64,000 nucleotides of DNA, from assembly GCF_013035425.1 (NCBI RefSeq), contig NZ_WQHX01000007.1:1-64000 (forward strand), written 5' to 3'. The DNA comes from Ruegeria arenilitoris. GTDB taxonomy: Bacteria > Pseudomonadota > Alphaproteobacteria > Rhodobacterales > Rhodobacteraceae. Shown piece after piece: positions 18,060 through 27,059 of the stretch. Within the stretch, counting starts at the first letter, position 1. The number at the start of each line of letters is the position of its first letter. The position numbers and the translations under genes are program-made. The notes beneath the pieces were generated by a model that saw nothing but the letters and a program-made list of their open reading frames with translations, was not told the DNA's origin and made no database searches.

Positions 18060-19022
18060 ATGAATTGTCCTTCGCGCTCCATTTTAGAGGCAATTGGAAA
18101 TACGCCGCTGGTAAAACTTGACCGACTTACAAAACACTATGGATGCGACGGTACGATCCTTGCAAAACTGGATCATCTTAACCCAGGATTTTCCAAAAAG
18201 GACCGCGCAGCCCTTGGTGTAATTCAAGCTGCTGAGCGCGATGGAGCGCTGGAACCTGGGCAAACCGTTGTTGAGTTAACAAGTGGGAATATGGGAACGG
18301 GTCTCGCGATAGTCTGCGGCGTCAAAGGCTATCCATTTGTCGCGGTAATGTCGAAAGGCAATTCACCCGAACGCGCGAAAATGATGGCAGCCCTTGGCGC
18401 CGAGGTCGTGTTGGTCGACCAATTACCCGGAAGCCGACTTGGTGAGGTTTCCGGCGCCGATCTTGCCGAGGTAGATCGCGTTGCGACCGAGCTAACCTTA
18501 GAACGCAACGCGTTTCGGGCTGATCAGTTCCGCCGTGAAGGAAATCCTAGCTCACATGAGCATACGACTGGCCCCGAGCTTTGGAAGCAGTCAGGAGGTA
18601 GCATTGATGCGTTTTGTGATTTCGTCGGTTCAGGTGGAACTCTGGCAGGTGCTTCAAAATATCTGCGTGGACAAAACCCAAAGATCCGTTGCTATCCGAT
18701 CGAGCCTACTGGCGCAGCTGTTATCGCGGGTCAAACCGTAACCAAGCCGGATCATCCCATTCAAGGCGGTGGGTATGCCATGGCTGATCTCGACTTCTTG
18801 CGTGGCGTGAGTTGGGACGGGTTTTTGCAGATCGACGGTGAAACAGCCCGTCAAACCACCCGAGACCTTGCGCGATATGAGGGCATCTTTGCTGGATTTT
18901 CAGCCGGTGCAAACGTTGCCGGAGCAATCGAACTTTTGCGAGGCGCTCATAAAGGTCAAACCATTGCGGTTATCATTTGCGACTCAGGTTTAAAGTACCT
19001 CTCAACCGATCTTTTTGGGTGA
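18060..19022 (+). CDS. Cysteine synthase-like PLP enzyme (divergent)
   Basis: 320 residues of the fold-type II PLP family. The opening SILEAIGNTPLVKLDRL and the lysine block FSKKDRAAL (Lys47 aligned with the PLP Schiff-base lysine) match CysK. The SGN loop reads TSGNMGTGLA where canonical enzymes have TSGNTG, and the later loop is GSGGTLAG. EHTTGPELW agrees with the family. The Thr-to-Met change lies in the substrate carboxylate loop, so the substrate may differ from O-acetylserine; cystathionine, D-amino acid or other beta-replacement chemistry is possible. The gene stands alone, with no cysE or sulfur gene next to it. The cytoplasmic PLP-enzyme assignment is firm; the exact reaction is not. 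Confidence 0.75.
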   Translation: MNCPSRSILEAIGNTPLVKLDRLTKHYGCDGTILAKLDHLNPGFSKKDRAALGVIQAAERDGALEPGQTVVELTSGNMGTGLAIVCGVKGYPFVAVMSKGNSPERAKMMAALGAEVVLVDQLPGSRLGEVSGADLAEVDRVATELTLERNAFRADQFRREGNPSSHEHTTGPELWKQSGGSIDAFCDFVGSGGTLAGASKYLRGQNPKIRCYPIEPTGAAVIAGQTVTKPDHPIQGGGYAMADLDFLRGVSWDGFLQIDGETARQTTRDLARYEGIFAGFSAGANVAGAIELLRGAHKGQTIAVIICDSGLKYLSTDLFG

Positions 19023-19222
19023 GGAGAGGAGATTTTCGTATGTCAGCCCGCAGGCGGTTAAGTTCTCAAATGACAGCTTTGGGAATTCCCTTTCAAGCCC
19101 GATTCCCGATTATCGCCGGACTAAACTGATCTAAAGTGGGTCAGGGGTAAATGAGTGCAGGAGCGTGCGCAAGTTTCGCCCAATTAATTACCCCGAGCAC
19201 GATCCTCGTGTTAACCTTCCCG

Positions 19223-19354
19223 TTAATCAAGCTTTAAAGGAACAACAAAACAGATTTGCCACCCGTGAGCCTTCAGGACCCGGGTGGCAACTACGGTAAA
19301 CAGCATTGCTGCGGAGATCGGAGCGATAAAGAATAATCTCTTAGAGGTAGTCAT
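19223..19354 (-). CDS. Possible 43-residue membrane peptide
   Basis: From ATG at 19354 with AAGGA eight to ten bases upstream, a 43-codon frame reads MTTSKRLFFIAPISAAM, then LFTVVATRVLKAHGWQ and a short polar end. It has a basic start and one hydrophobic helix, as in small membrane proteins or leader peptides. An inverted repeat (19256-19290) lies inside its 3' part. Homology is unknown and the frame could be chance. Bases 19023-19222 and 19355-19547 on either side hold nothing else I can support. Confidence 0.3.
   Translation of the reverse strand: MTTSKRLFFIAPISAAMLFTVVATRVLKAHGWQICFVVPLKLD
19256..19290. terminator. Stem-loop with 10-bp perfect stem
   Basis: TTGCCACCCG (19256-19265) pairs exactly with CGGGTGGCAA (19281-19290) across a 15-base loop. 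A T-run is absent on the plus strand, so termination for the gene ending at 19022 is only possible, perhaps factor-assisted. On the minus strand it falls inside the small frame at 19223-19354. Confidence 0.4.
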
Positions 19355-19547
19355 TGTTTCATCCTTGTTCTGGCAAGCAACCTTTGTGGTTGCCCTGTGC
19401 CATTGAACTAGGTGATCAATAGACCAGTTTTCTTTTGGCGACGGGACAAGGTTTTGTTGATCCTGGACATCCGTGAAATTTACTTGAATAGGTTTCTGGA
19501 CTCGGTGAAAGCGTGCTAACTATTGCTTTCCTAAAACTGCGCAAAGG

Positions 19548-20555
19548 CTAGCGACCGGACTTTCTGAACTTTGCCGGTGTCTCCCCGGTCCACCGCTTGA
19601 AAGCGACCGAAAAGGCGGCCTGATCTGCGAAGCCCAGCATAAAAGCAACGCGTGCAACGCCCTCGCCGCTGCGGAGCATCCGTTTAGAAAGATCGCAAAG
19701 CACGCCTTCCAACAATAGTTTGAAACTTGTCCCTTCGGCCGACAGATGTCTAGTCATAGTGCGGCGTGTCAGGCCTAATTCCCCGGCTATTTCGTCTCCA
19801 TTTGGAATCGGCCCGGGAAGGCGTTGGCCAAGCACGTCTATTATGCGGTCCGAAAGGCTGCGGACTGTATTGGGCTGTGCTTTCAACTGTTCTTCGCCGT
19901 GCCTGCGCAGATGACCTAACAGGGTAGGGTCCGCAGTCGGGATCGGGAAACTCATACCGTTAGGCGGTAAGCTCAGTGCGTACCCGGCGTTAAACCCTTC
20001 AACATGGCAACCTGCCAGCTCGGCCAACATTCGACAATGATCGGTGTCGTCGGTCTCCAACTCAATAAAGATCGGAGTAAGACCGCCAGAGGTGATCTGC
20101 TGAACGCGTTTAAAAAGGCCGAACAGTAACATCTCGCGGTGGCGGGGATATTGATGCGATGGGATTACGTTACTTTCCAGCGTGATTTTTGGCGCTTCAG
20201 GTGTACCAACAAAGTCCAGGCGCAAATCAGGGTCTTGCATCGCATAAAATCGCTGCGTCATTTTCAGCGCGTCTTCAATAGTTTCTGCAGCTCGTACGAT
20301 ATAAGCAAGAAGCGTTCCTGGACCTCGCGCCGAAAGACCAACACGGGCGGCGAATGTCTTGTCTTCAAGCACACGGCAGGCCGTTTCGAGTGTGCCCGCT
20401 TCGTGCAGTAACTCGACAGTTGCATCGGGTCCATCGATGACCTCGGGAGAAGCGCCTGCCATTGCCAGAACTTCAGCAAACGGAATTTGCGCGTTTGGTT
20501 CCAGCGCATAAAGGCGCCCGACATTTTGCAGTCTGTATGCGCTGACGCGTGGCAC
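19548..20555 (-). CDS. AraC-family transcriptional regulator
   Basis: The start is fixed by a strong Shine-Dalgarno, GGGAGGA, eight bases before a GTG at 20555 (peptide begins VPRVSAYRLQNVGR); an upstream extension to 20591 lacks one. About 335 residues. The N-terminal part, residues 30-190, resembles the ligand domain of OruR/ArgR-type AraC regulators. The C-terminal 90 residues hold two helix-turn-helices: GDEIAGELGLTRRTMTRHL and VARVAFMLGFADQAAFSVAF, ending RWTGETPAKFRK. It is divergent from the membrane/HlyD unit that starts at 20692 and is the natural candidate to regulate it. The inducer is unknown. Confidence 0.88.
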   Translation of the reverse strand: MPRVSAYRLQNVGRLYALEPNAQIPFAEVLAMAGASPEVIDGPDATVELLHEAGTLETACRVLEDKTFAARVGLSARGPGTLLAYIVRAAETIEDALKMTQRFYAMQDPDLRLDFVGTPEAPKITLESNVIPSHQYPRHREMLLFGLFKRVQQITSGGLTPIFIELETDDTDHCRMLAELAGCHVEGFNAGYALSLPPNGMSFPIPTADPTLLGHLRRHGEEQLKAQPNTVRSLSDRIIDVLGQRLPGPIPNGDEIAGELGLTRRTMTRHLSAEGTSFKLLLEGVLCDLSKRMLRSGEGVARVAFMLGFADQAAFSVAFKRWTGETPAKFRKSGR

Positions 20556-20691
20556 CTTTTTTGTCCTCCCCGACCGGCAGGCGAAGCCCAAATCTTCTGC
20601 AATTGTCCAGAAGCCAACAACAAATGTCCAGAAGCCTAAGGATCGCGAACGAAGCGGAGGTTAGATCCCGGTCATCAGAAAGGAAAAGGCA

Positions 20692-20883
20692 ATGTTCAAT
20701 TTCGCAAGGTACTACCGGGTTTTTAAGGCAATCCAAGGGCCGGTCAAAAAAGCGTGGTCCAATGAAAATACTGACGGACCACAAAGTCTGGTACGCGGCG
20801 AGAAAACTTCAAAAGGGCGCCCTTGGGACCCCCCCTATGCCCCAGCACAGCGACCTTCCAATCCTTCGCAAAAACTAACCTGA
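20692..20883 (+). CDS. Small protein at head of export unit
   Basis: 63 residues, beginning MFNFARYYRVFKAIQGPVKK, with the ribosome site AAAGGAAAAGG upstream. The N-terminal third is amphipathic and basic; the rest is Pro/Ser/Gln-rich and probably disordered. It is followed after 68 bases by the 126-residue membrane protein, so it may lead that operon. I do not recognise a family. The position just after a divergent regulator and the good ribosome site support it as real. Confidence 0.45.
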   Translation: MFNFARYYRVFKAIQGPVKKAWSNENTDGPQSLVRGEKTSKGRPWDPPYAPAQRPSNPSQKLT

Positions 20884-20951
20884 TTCTGAAATTCCAAACA
20901 AACGAAACGCTTCACTCGCAGGCTGCCTGCGTTAGTAAAAGGACTTGAAAC

Positions 20952-21332
20952 ATGAAACCACCCTCGTTCCTGATGGCGCCTGTGTTCGGCATCATCTCGA
21001 CCCCTGCGTTCGCCGCGGGCGGTGACCCCCGCTGGTGGGTCGCGCCTGATCAGACCGACAATTACGCTTGGGTCGGTCTAATAGTCTTCTTTCTTGCAAT
21101 CCTTTTGGTCGTTCATCTTTATGCGCGCTTTGATCGATATACCGAACACAAGGCAACCGGTACTCCGCTGCGCACAACAATCCCGATGATGCTGACCGTT
21201 GCTTTGGCTTATGAGCTGATGCCAGCGCTAAGTCATTTCAGCATTCTATTGCCAGCCGCTTTGCTTCTGACAGCGATCGCCCGTGACTTCATGCTTTGGT
21301 GGCGCCCATCTAATGAGGAGACGGTAAAATGA
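20952..21332 (+). CDS. Small inner-membrane protein paired with HlyD-type protein
   Basis: 126 residues with the ribosome site AAAAGGA before the ATG. The N-terminus can act as a signal or membrane anchor (FLMAPVFGIISTPAFAAGG). Two or three spans follow (WVGLIVFFLAILLVVHLYARF; MMLTVALAYELMP; ILLPAALLLTAIARDF). No known domain is recognised. The stop overlaps the HlyD gene by four bases. The YiaW/YiaV and AaeX/AaeA pairs of enterobacteria have the same plan: a small membrane protein and a periplasmic adaptor. Here a comparable two-gene efflux adaptor is inferred. Confidence 0.6.
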   Translation: MKPPSFLMAPVFGIISTPAFAAGGDPRWWVAPDQTDNYAWVGLIVFFLAILLVVHLYARFDRYTEHKATGTPLRTTIPMMLTVALAYELMPALSHFSILLPAALLLTAIARDFMLWWRPSNEETVK

Positions 21333-22546
21333 TCGAACTGCTCGTCACATCTTTCCCTTTTGTAATCCGCGTAATTTTCCTGAAATGGCGCGGGATGCCC
21401 ATAACTCTTTACAACGTACATCGGGCTGTCTTCATGTGGTTCGTCCTCGCGCTGATCGTTTTCTTTGCGGTCTTCTACTATTACCCCAAATCCTACACTG
21501 GCCTCGTGCCATTCCGCACGGTCCCAGTCGTCGCCGAAAACGGAGGAACGGTCACAAAAGTCTTCGTCAATGGTGGTGATCATGTAAGACCGGGTGATCC
21601 GCTTTTCGCCGTCGAGAACACGTCGGAAAAAGCCGCGGTCGAGTTCGCCAAGCGCAAAGTCGAGGAAATCGAAAGCGCCAAGCTAGCCGCTGATCTTCAG
21701 GTGGAAACCGCTGAAGCCGTGCTGGATGCTGCTATGACGGCAATGGGACAGGCCGAGCTTGTGCTGATGGATCACCGGGCGCTTCAAGCCAAAGGCTCGT
21801 CTGCGTTTCAAGTGAGCCAGCTGGAGAGGGCGCAAGCAATGCTAGACACCCGAGAGGCTGAAGTTGAAGCCGCTGAAACCCAATTGGGAGTAGCTCAAGT
21901 CCAAGCGACCGCGGTTTTACCGGCTCAGCTTGCCTCAGCACGGGCATCTCTCAAACAGGCCGAGGTGGAACTGGCAAAAACATTGACACTTAGCTCGGTC
22001 GACGGCGTAGTTGAGCAAGTGACCCTTAGTGTTGGATCGCGCGCAGCCCAAGCAGCGATGAGCCCCGCCATGCTTATCGTTCCGGAGAGAAGTGATGTTG
22101 AACGTGGCCGAATTGTTGCCGGTTTCTCTCAGGTCTCTCGTACCGAACTGTACGAAGGCATGGCTGCAGAAGTTGCATGCGAAAGCAACTTCAATATTTC
22201 GATGCGCAACACCGTTTTGCCTGCGCGGATCGTCCGTATTCAAGAACCCATCTCTTCTGGCCAACTCGCCCCCAGCGGACGTCTGATCGAGCCCGGCGAA
22301 AAGGCAAAACGTGGTCAAATCGTCGTACATCTCGATCTCGTGCATCCTGAACACCGCGACCTTTTGGTGCCGGGCAGCGGCTGCATCGTTCAATCCTACA
22401 CAACGAATTTGGATGGTGATTTGGAAGGTACAACTGTCGCCCATGCGATTCAGGCAATGGGCATTATCAAAGCTGTCGGCTTACGGATCAAAGCTTGGTT
22501 TGGTTTGACTTCAGGAATCGGATTAATAGGTGGCGGACACGCTTGA
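21329..22546 (+). CDS. HlyD/EmrA-family periplasmic adaptor
   Basis: 405 residues. One N-terminal span (AVFMWFVLALIVFFAVFYYY) anchors it. The biotinyl-lipoyl-like half repeats surround GGTVTKVFVNGGDHVRPGDPLF, followed by a long coiled-coil hairpin (about residues 110-215, Ala/Glu-rich) and the returning half SSVDGVVEQVTLSVGSRA. Beta-barrel and membrane-proximal parts follow. This is the adaptor of a tripartite or two-component exporter, yet no inner-membrane pump or outer-membrane channel gene is adjacent. A good intrinsic terminator follows, ending the unit. Regulation by the divergent AraC protein is inferred. Confidence 0.85.
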   Translation: MIELLVTSFPFVIRVIFLKWRGMPITLYNVHRAVFMWFVLALIVFFAVFYYYPKSYTGLVPFRTVPVVAENGGTVTKVFVNGGDHVRPGDPLFAVENTSEKAAVEFAKRKVEEIESAKLAADLQVETAEAVLDAAMTAMGQAELVLMDHRALQAKGSSAFQVSQLERAQAMLDTREAEVEAAETQLGVAQVQATAVLPAQLASARASLKQAEVELAKTLTLSSVDGVVEQVTLSVGSRAAQAAMSPAMLIVPERSDVERGRIVAGFSQVSRTELYEGMAAEVACESNFNISMRNTVLPARIVRIQEPISSGQLAPSGRLIEPGEKAKRGQIVVHLDLVHPEHRDLLVPGSGCIVQSYTTNLDGDLEGTTVAHAIQAMGIIKAVGLRIKAWFGLTSGIGLIGGGHA

Positions 22547-22575
22547 TCTATTTAGTTCACTTAGATCTGTGCCCC

Positions 22576-22616
22576 GCGGTCCCCGGCTTTTACCGGGGGC
22601 CGCTACGGGTTTTTTC
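22576..22616 (+). terminator. Intrinsic terminator after HlyD unit
   Basis: Stem GCGGTCCCCGG (22576-22586) pairs with CCGGGGGCCGC (22593-22603), with one G-U pair, around a six-base loop, and is followed by GGGTTTTTTC. This is a textbook Rho-independent terminator for the upstream plus-strand unit. Confidence 0.85.
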
Positions 22617-22774
22617 TGGGCTCAGATCAATATAAATTAGGTCGGGTTCTCAATGTCTACTTGGCCGAATTGGAATTATTGAGTGAGCGCGTAGAGCTTG
22701 GCACGAGTGCGGAATGAAACCGCTAAATAGAAACGTTGGCTAATCCTGTATAGATCGCGCGAAGCCTGAACTTT

Positions 22775-23677
22775 CTACTGTGAAGACTTCGGTCTGTTTG
22801 TCCAGAAATCTACAAGCTGTTCCGCTATTTCAATATGGCGATGAGCGTAAATTGCTACATCGAGTGCAACCCGGCCAAAGCCATTGCTCAACGCGATCAG
22901 TTCACCGCTTTCGATTTCTCTGTGTACCATACTGAATGGAAGCCAGCCCACACCAAGACCTCCTAGGATCATTTCTTTCGCACCGCTAGAAAATGCGGTC
23001 TGGCACACTGGGTTGCTGCTGAAGTTTGCCGTCCCAAATTGACACTGCGATTTGTTCAGTACATCTCCGAAATAGCTGTTTTCGGGATACACTATGGCGG
23101 GCGTATCCAGTGGGACGTCATGATTATCCCTCACCGCATAACGCAATACGCCTCCAACAACCGGGATGAGGTAATCATGCCCCCAAAGCTCACGGCGCAC
23201 TCCGGACCCAAATTGCATCGAGCCTACACTGCTCGCCTCGTAGCATAACAAGATGTCTGTATCGCCGCGCAAAAAGAGTGACACACAATCGCTCAGGTTC
23301 GCCGCCCGAACGCGAAACCGGATTCCTTTAAAGGTTGAGCGTGCACGCAAAGCCATGTCCGGGAATGTCGAATAAATTGAAGCGTGCGGCGCAGCTATTC
23401 CAACCACAGATTCGGCGGGATCATGTTGCGAAATTTTTGTTCGTAACTCATTTAGGTGCGCGATCAGAGAACGAATTTCTTCTTCGTTGGTGGAGAGGGC
23501 GGGGCTGATCTCGATCCGATTGGCCTTTCGGTCCAAGACTTCGACGCCCAACCATTCCTCAAAACTGCGAATTCGCCTTGAAAAGGCAGGTTGTGTAATG
23601 TTCCGCCGGTCCGCAGCGCGGGTCATATTCCGCTCTTCTAAAAGTGTTAGTACGTCTTCAAACCACGACATATCCAT
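22775..23677 (-). CDS. LysR-family regulator (CuyR-like candidate)
   Basis: The start is set at the ATG at 23677 (MDMSWFEDVLTLLEERNM) with GGGAG eight bases upstream; an open extension to 23770 is not LysR-like. About 300 residues. The winged helix is RNMTRAADRRNITQPAFSRRIRSFEEWLG; the rest is a periplasmic-binding-like effector domain. It is divergent from the cuyA-like gene with about 113 bases between starts, the usual LysR arrangement, so it probably activates the sulfo-lyase and transporter genes with the substrate or a product as inducer. The effector is inferred, not visible. Confidence 0.85.
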   Translation of the reverse strand: MDMSWFEDVLTLLEERNMTRAADRRNITQPAFSRRIRSFEEWLGVEVLDRKANRIEISPALSTNEEEIRSLIAHLNELRTKISQHDPAESVVGIAAPHASIYSTFPDMALRARSTFKGIRFRVRAANLSDCVSLFLRGDTDILLCYEASSVGSMQFGSGVRRELWGHDYLIPVVGGVLRYAVRDNHDVPLDTPAIVYPENSYFGDVLNKSQCQFGTANFSSNPVCQTAFSSGAKEMILGGLGVGWLPFSMVHREIESGELIALSNGFGRVALDVAIYAHRHIEIAEQLVDFWTNRPKSSQ

Positions 23678-23790
23678 TTTCTGACTCCCTTTGCTCAAAC
23701 AAATAGTATGGGCAGGCCAAGAAATTAACACTGTTTTTCCACGATATACTTTGAAAAGGTTTGGCTGCACATTAAGAGGGGGGCTGCTCT

Positions 23791-24885
23791 GTGGCAGACA
23801 TTGAACAAACCATCGATCGCGAAACGGCGGTCGGGACTGGAATGGCCTTGAGCCTGTGCAAAGAGTTATCTGTCACGTTAGCAAAATTCCCGCGAATTTC
23901 GCTGGGGCATCTTCCTACTCCTCTGGAACCTATGGACCGGCTCAGTGAGGTACTCGGTGGCCCGCGTCTATGGGTCAAGCGCGACGATTGTACTGGCCTT
24001 TCCTCAGGCGGAAACAAGACCCGCAAACTGGAGTTTTTAATGGCAGATGCTGTCCAAAAAGGGGCAGACACCATCATCACTCAGGGCGCCACACAATCCA
24101 ATCACGCCCGCCAGACCGCTGCGGCGGCTGCGAAATTAGGTATGGAATGCCATATTCTGTTGGAGGATCGCACGGGCTCCAATGACCGGAATTACATTCT
24201 GAACGGTAACGTATTGTTGGATCGCCTGCACGGTGCCACGGTGTCTAAGCGCGTTGGTGGCGCCGATATGAATTCCGAAATGGAGACCCTTGCCGCGCAG
24301 CTGCGAGATAGTGGAAGGTCGCCTTATGTAATCCCAGGAGGGGGGTCGAACCCGATTGGAGCACTGGGGTACGCGAATTGCGCGCGTGAATTAACTGAAC
24401 AAGCTGTCACAGCAGGATTGAAAGTCGATGCGCTTGTTCATGCGACAGGAAGCTCCGGCACCCAAGCGGGGCTTGTCGCTGGCCTTGCTGCGCTTCGGAG
24501 TGATATTCACCTGCTAGGAATAGGCGTGCGAGCGCCAAAAGAAAAACAGGAAGCCATGGTTTACGATCTGGCAGTTCGAACGGCAAAATTGATGGGTGCG
24601 GGTGATCAGATCGATCGCGAAGCTGTTCGGGCCAACTGTGAATATGTCGGTGCCGGCTATGGTCTTCCCACACCTGGTATGATTGAGGCACTTAAACTTT
24701 TAGCGCGTACAGAGGGGTTGTTGTTTGACCCGGTGTATTCAGGAAAAGGTTTGGATGGCCTGATCGACCAGATCCGAAAAGGCTATTTCGATGGAATGGA
24801 AAATGTCGTCTTTCTTCATACCGGCGGTAGTGCGGCGTTGTTCGGCTATCCGGACACATTTGATCTAGCCGGATACACGACCTGA
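23791..24885 (+). CDS. cuyA: L-cysteate sulfo-lyase / D-cysteine desulfhydrase family PLP enzyme
   Basis: 364 residues from GTG 23791 (AGAGGGGGG upstream), with an internal ATG at codon 18 as an alternative. Fold-type II PLP enzyme of the ACC deaminase/D-cysteine desulfhydrase family: [30 protein letters not shown] with Lys76 as PLP lysine, and the [14 protein letters not shown] loop. The DRTGSND..Y..NGNVLLD.LHGAT block is the pattern I associate with CuyA, which splits L-cysteate to pyruvate, ammonia and sulfite in Roseobacters. The LysR neighbour and solute transporter downstream fit catabolism of an imported substrate. The alternative is D-cysteine desulfhydrase. Cytoplasmic. Confidence 0.7.
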   Translation: MADIEQTIDRETAVGTGMALSLCKELSVTLAKFPRISLGHLPTPLEPMDRLSEVLGGPRLWVKRDDCTGLSSGGNKTRKLEFLMADAVQKGADTIITQGATQSNHARQTAAAAAKLGMECHILLEDRTGSNDRNYILNGNVLLDRLHGATVSKRVGGADMNSEMETLAAQLRDSGRSPYVIPGGGSNPIGALGYANCARELTEQAVTAGLKVDALVHATGSSGTQAGLVAGLAALRSDIHLLGIGVRAPKEKQEAMVYDLAVRTAKLMGAGDQIDREAVRANCEYVGAGYGLPTPGMIEALKLLARTEGLLFDPVYSGKGLDGLIDQIRKGYFDGMENVVFLHTGGSAALFGYPDTFDLAGYTT

Positions 24886-24928
24886 AATTTAACAAAGACA
24901 AAAAACTACACAACAAGGAGACCTGCCC

Positions 24929-25888
24929 ATGTCAATAAAAAACACACTAATTAGCGCTGCGGTACTCGGCCTTATCAGTGCACCCGCTTTCGCAGAAGAC
25001 GTAAAAATTGGCGTGCCATCTTGGACCGGCGCGCAAGCTATTGCCCATGTCCTGGGCGAAATCGTTTCTTCGCGCATTGGGGGAACGGTCGAGTACGTGC
25101 CAGGTAACAACGCCACGATCTTCCAAGCCATGGACCAAGGCAAAGGTGATATAGACGTGCACCCAGATGTCTGGCTGCCCAATCAGGAAAGCTTTACCAA
25201 GAAATACGTTGATGAGGCCGGTACAGTCACCTTGTCCTCCAACCCTTACGAAGGAAACCAAGGCTTTTGCGTTTCCAAAGACTTCGGCGAGAAGATGAAT
25301 ATTACCGATATCGCTGATCTGGGCCGTCCGGATGTGGCAGCGGCCATGGACAGCGATAGCAACGGTAAGGGTGAGATGTGGATTGGCGCACCAGGTTGGG
25401 CGTCCGCCAATGTTAATGAAGTCAAGGTGCGCGACTATGGCCTACTGGACTTCATTGAACCCATCCGCGCAGAAGAGGCCGTGAAAACCGCGCGCATCAA
25501 AGACAGCATCGCAAAGGGCGAAGGATATGCCTTCTATTGTTACAAGCCCCATGCAGTATGGTTCATGTTCGATGTTGAGATGCTGACCGAGCCGACATTT
25601 GATCCGGCAAAATACGTTATGGTGCAGCCCTCTGACGATCCTGATTGGTACAACAAATCAATGGTGGCGACCAAGGACGCTTTGAAACAAGTTCAGATCG
25701 CGTGGTCTAACTCACTGGTAGATCGCTCGCCGGCTATTGCCGAGTTTTTTGACAACTTTGCTTTGACGGCAGACGACGTCAGCTCGCTGGCATTCGAGAT
25801 CAGTGCAAACGGTAAAGATCCTGCCGATGTCGCCAAGTCGTGGGTGGAGGCGAATTCCGACCGCGTAGACAAGATGCTTGGCCTGTAA
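24929..25888 (+). CDS. ABC transporter substrate-binding protein, glycine betaine/OpuAC type
   Basis: 319 residues, with AAGGAGA upstream of the ATG. A signal peptide ends at APAFA (about residue 22). The mature protein begins EDVKIGVPSWTGAQAIAHVL and contains the WLPNQESF and YCYKPHAVW segments characteristic of OpuAC/ProX-like binding proteins with aromatic-cage tryptophans and tyrosines. It captures a zwitterionic or quaternary-amine-like solute in the periplasm. Given the cuyA gene before it, a sulfonated amino acid such as cysteate, or a betaine analogue, is a possible ligand, but this is inference. A stem-loop after its stop may raise its mRNA level relative to the membrane genes. Confidence 0.88.
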   Translation: MSIKNTLISAAVLGLISAPAFAEDVKIGVPSWTGAQAIAHVLGEIVSSRIGGTVEYVPGNNATIFQAMDQGKGDIDVHPDVWLPNQESFTKKYVDEAGTVTLSSNPYEGNQGFCVSKDFGEKMNITDIADLGRPDVAAAMDSDSNGKGEMWIGAPGWASANVNEVKVRDYGLLDFIEPIRAEEAVKTARIKDSIAKGEGYAFYCYKPHAVWFMFDVEMLTEPTFDPAKYVMVQPSDDPDWYNKSMVATKDALKQVQIAWSNSLVDRSPAIAEFFDNFALTADDVSSLAFEISANGKDPADVAKSWVEANSDRVDKMLGL

Positions 25889-25910
25889 AGTACCACAGCG
25901 AGATACTCGC

Positions 25911-25927
25911 CCCCGACCTTGTCGGGG
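25911..25927 (+). terminator. Stem-loop after binding-protein gene
   Basis: CCCCGAC (25911-25917) pairs with GTCGGGG (25921-25927) over a three-base loop, followed only by AATAATTT. The position between binding protein and ATPase genes suggests partial termination or 3'-end protection, as is common in ABC operons, which gives more binding protein than membrane subunits. Confidence 0.55.
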
Positions 25928-26003
25928 AATAATTTAACAGGACGTCGAGATCCGAGGTCAATCTTGGGTCTCGAAACTATAAGTTGCGAGTCGGGACGAA
26001 GCC

Positions 26004-27059
26004 ATGAACGCCGAAACAGTTATTGAAATCTCGAACGTTTGGAAGATTTTCGGCGGCAAGCCCGAGGCAGCCTTACAAGCGATCCGCGATCGAGGACTTA
26101 CGAAGGCGGAAGTCCTGAGCGAGTTCAATGCCGTTGTGGGTGTCGCCGATGTATCCCTCTCTGTTAAGCGGGGTGAGATTTTCTGCGTTATGGGCCTTTC
26201 GGGTTCAGGAAAATCAACGCTTGTACGTCACTTCAATCGCTTGTTGGAGCCCACTGCGGGAAAGATCGAGATTGAAGGCATCGATGTAATGGCGCTTGGG
26301 CAAAAGGAGCTGCAACGGTTCCGCAATCAGAAGATTGGCATGGTCTTCCAGAATTTCGCGCTCATGCCGCATCGATCAGTGCTCGACAATGTAGCGATGC
26401 CACTGGAAATCCGGCGCGTGGCAAAGAACGAACGTATGCGTCAGGCGGCGGCTATTCTTGACATCGTCGAGCTTGGGGCGTGGGGTTCGAAATTCGCACA
26501 CGAACTGTCGGGCGGTATGCAACAGCGGGTTGGATTGGCGCGCGCCTTGGCAGCGAATCCAGATGTGCTTTTAATGGATGAGCCATTCTCAGCGCTCGAC
26601 CCACTTATCCGCCGCCAATTGCAAGATGAATTTATCCGTTTGTCGAAGATTCTTAAGAAAACCACCGTTTTCATTACGCATGACCTTGATGAGGCCGTTC
26701 GGATCGGAGATCGAATAGCGATCATGCGCGACGGCAAGGTGGTTCAAGTGGGAACCGCTGAAGATATCGTGATGCATCCTGCCGATGACTACGTTGCGGA
26801 TTTTGTTGCGGGGATTTCGCGGCTCAAAGTTGTTCATGCTCATGCAGTGATGCAGCCTTTAGAGGCTCATGTCGCTGCCCACGGGCCAATCCCGGCAGAC
26901 GTTCCGCGTGTCAACGAAAGCGAAACGCTTAGCAATCTGATCAATCTCGCAATTGAAGGCGATAGTGCCATTCTTGTTGAGGACGGCGGTACTGATGTTG
27001 GCGTGATCACTCGGGCTGATCTGCTCCGCACCGTGATAGAAGGAACCGAAGTCTCATGA
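26004..27059 (+). CDS. Glycine betaine-type ABC transporter ATPase (ProV/OpuAA)
   Basis: 351 residues. The ProV-type leader (VWKIFG, then ALQAIRDRGLTKAEVL) precedes the nucleotide-binding domain: Walker A GLSGSGKST (64-72), Q-loop VFQNFALMPHRSV, signature LSGGMQQR (168-175), Walker B VLLMDEPFSALD and H-loop FITHDLDEA. A CBS-like regulatory tail follows from about residue 280, ending with DVGVITRADLL, as in osmoregulated OpuA ATPases. The stop overlaps the permease start by four bases. It powers the uptake system with the 24929 and 27056 products. Confidence 0.92.
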   Translation: MNAETVIEISNVWKIFGGKPEAALQAIRDRGLTKAEVLSEFNAVVGVADVSLSVKRGEIFCVMGLSGSGKSTLVRHFNRLLEPTAGKIEIEGIDVMALGQKELQRFRNQKIGMVFQNFALMPHRSVLDNVAMPLEIRRVAKNERMRQAAAILDIVELGAWGSKFAHELSGGMQQRVGLARALAANPDVLLMDEPFSALDPLIRRQLQDEFIRLSKILKKTTVFITHDLDEAVRIGDRIAIMRDGKVVQVGTAEDIVMHPADDYVADFVAGISRLKVVHAHAVMQPLEAHVAAHGPIPADVPRVNESETLSNLINLAIEGDSAILVEDGGTDVGVITRADLLRTVIEGTEVS

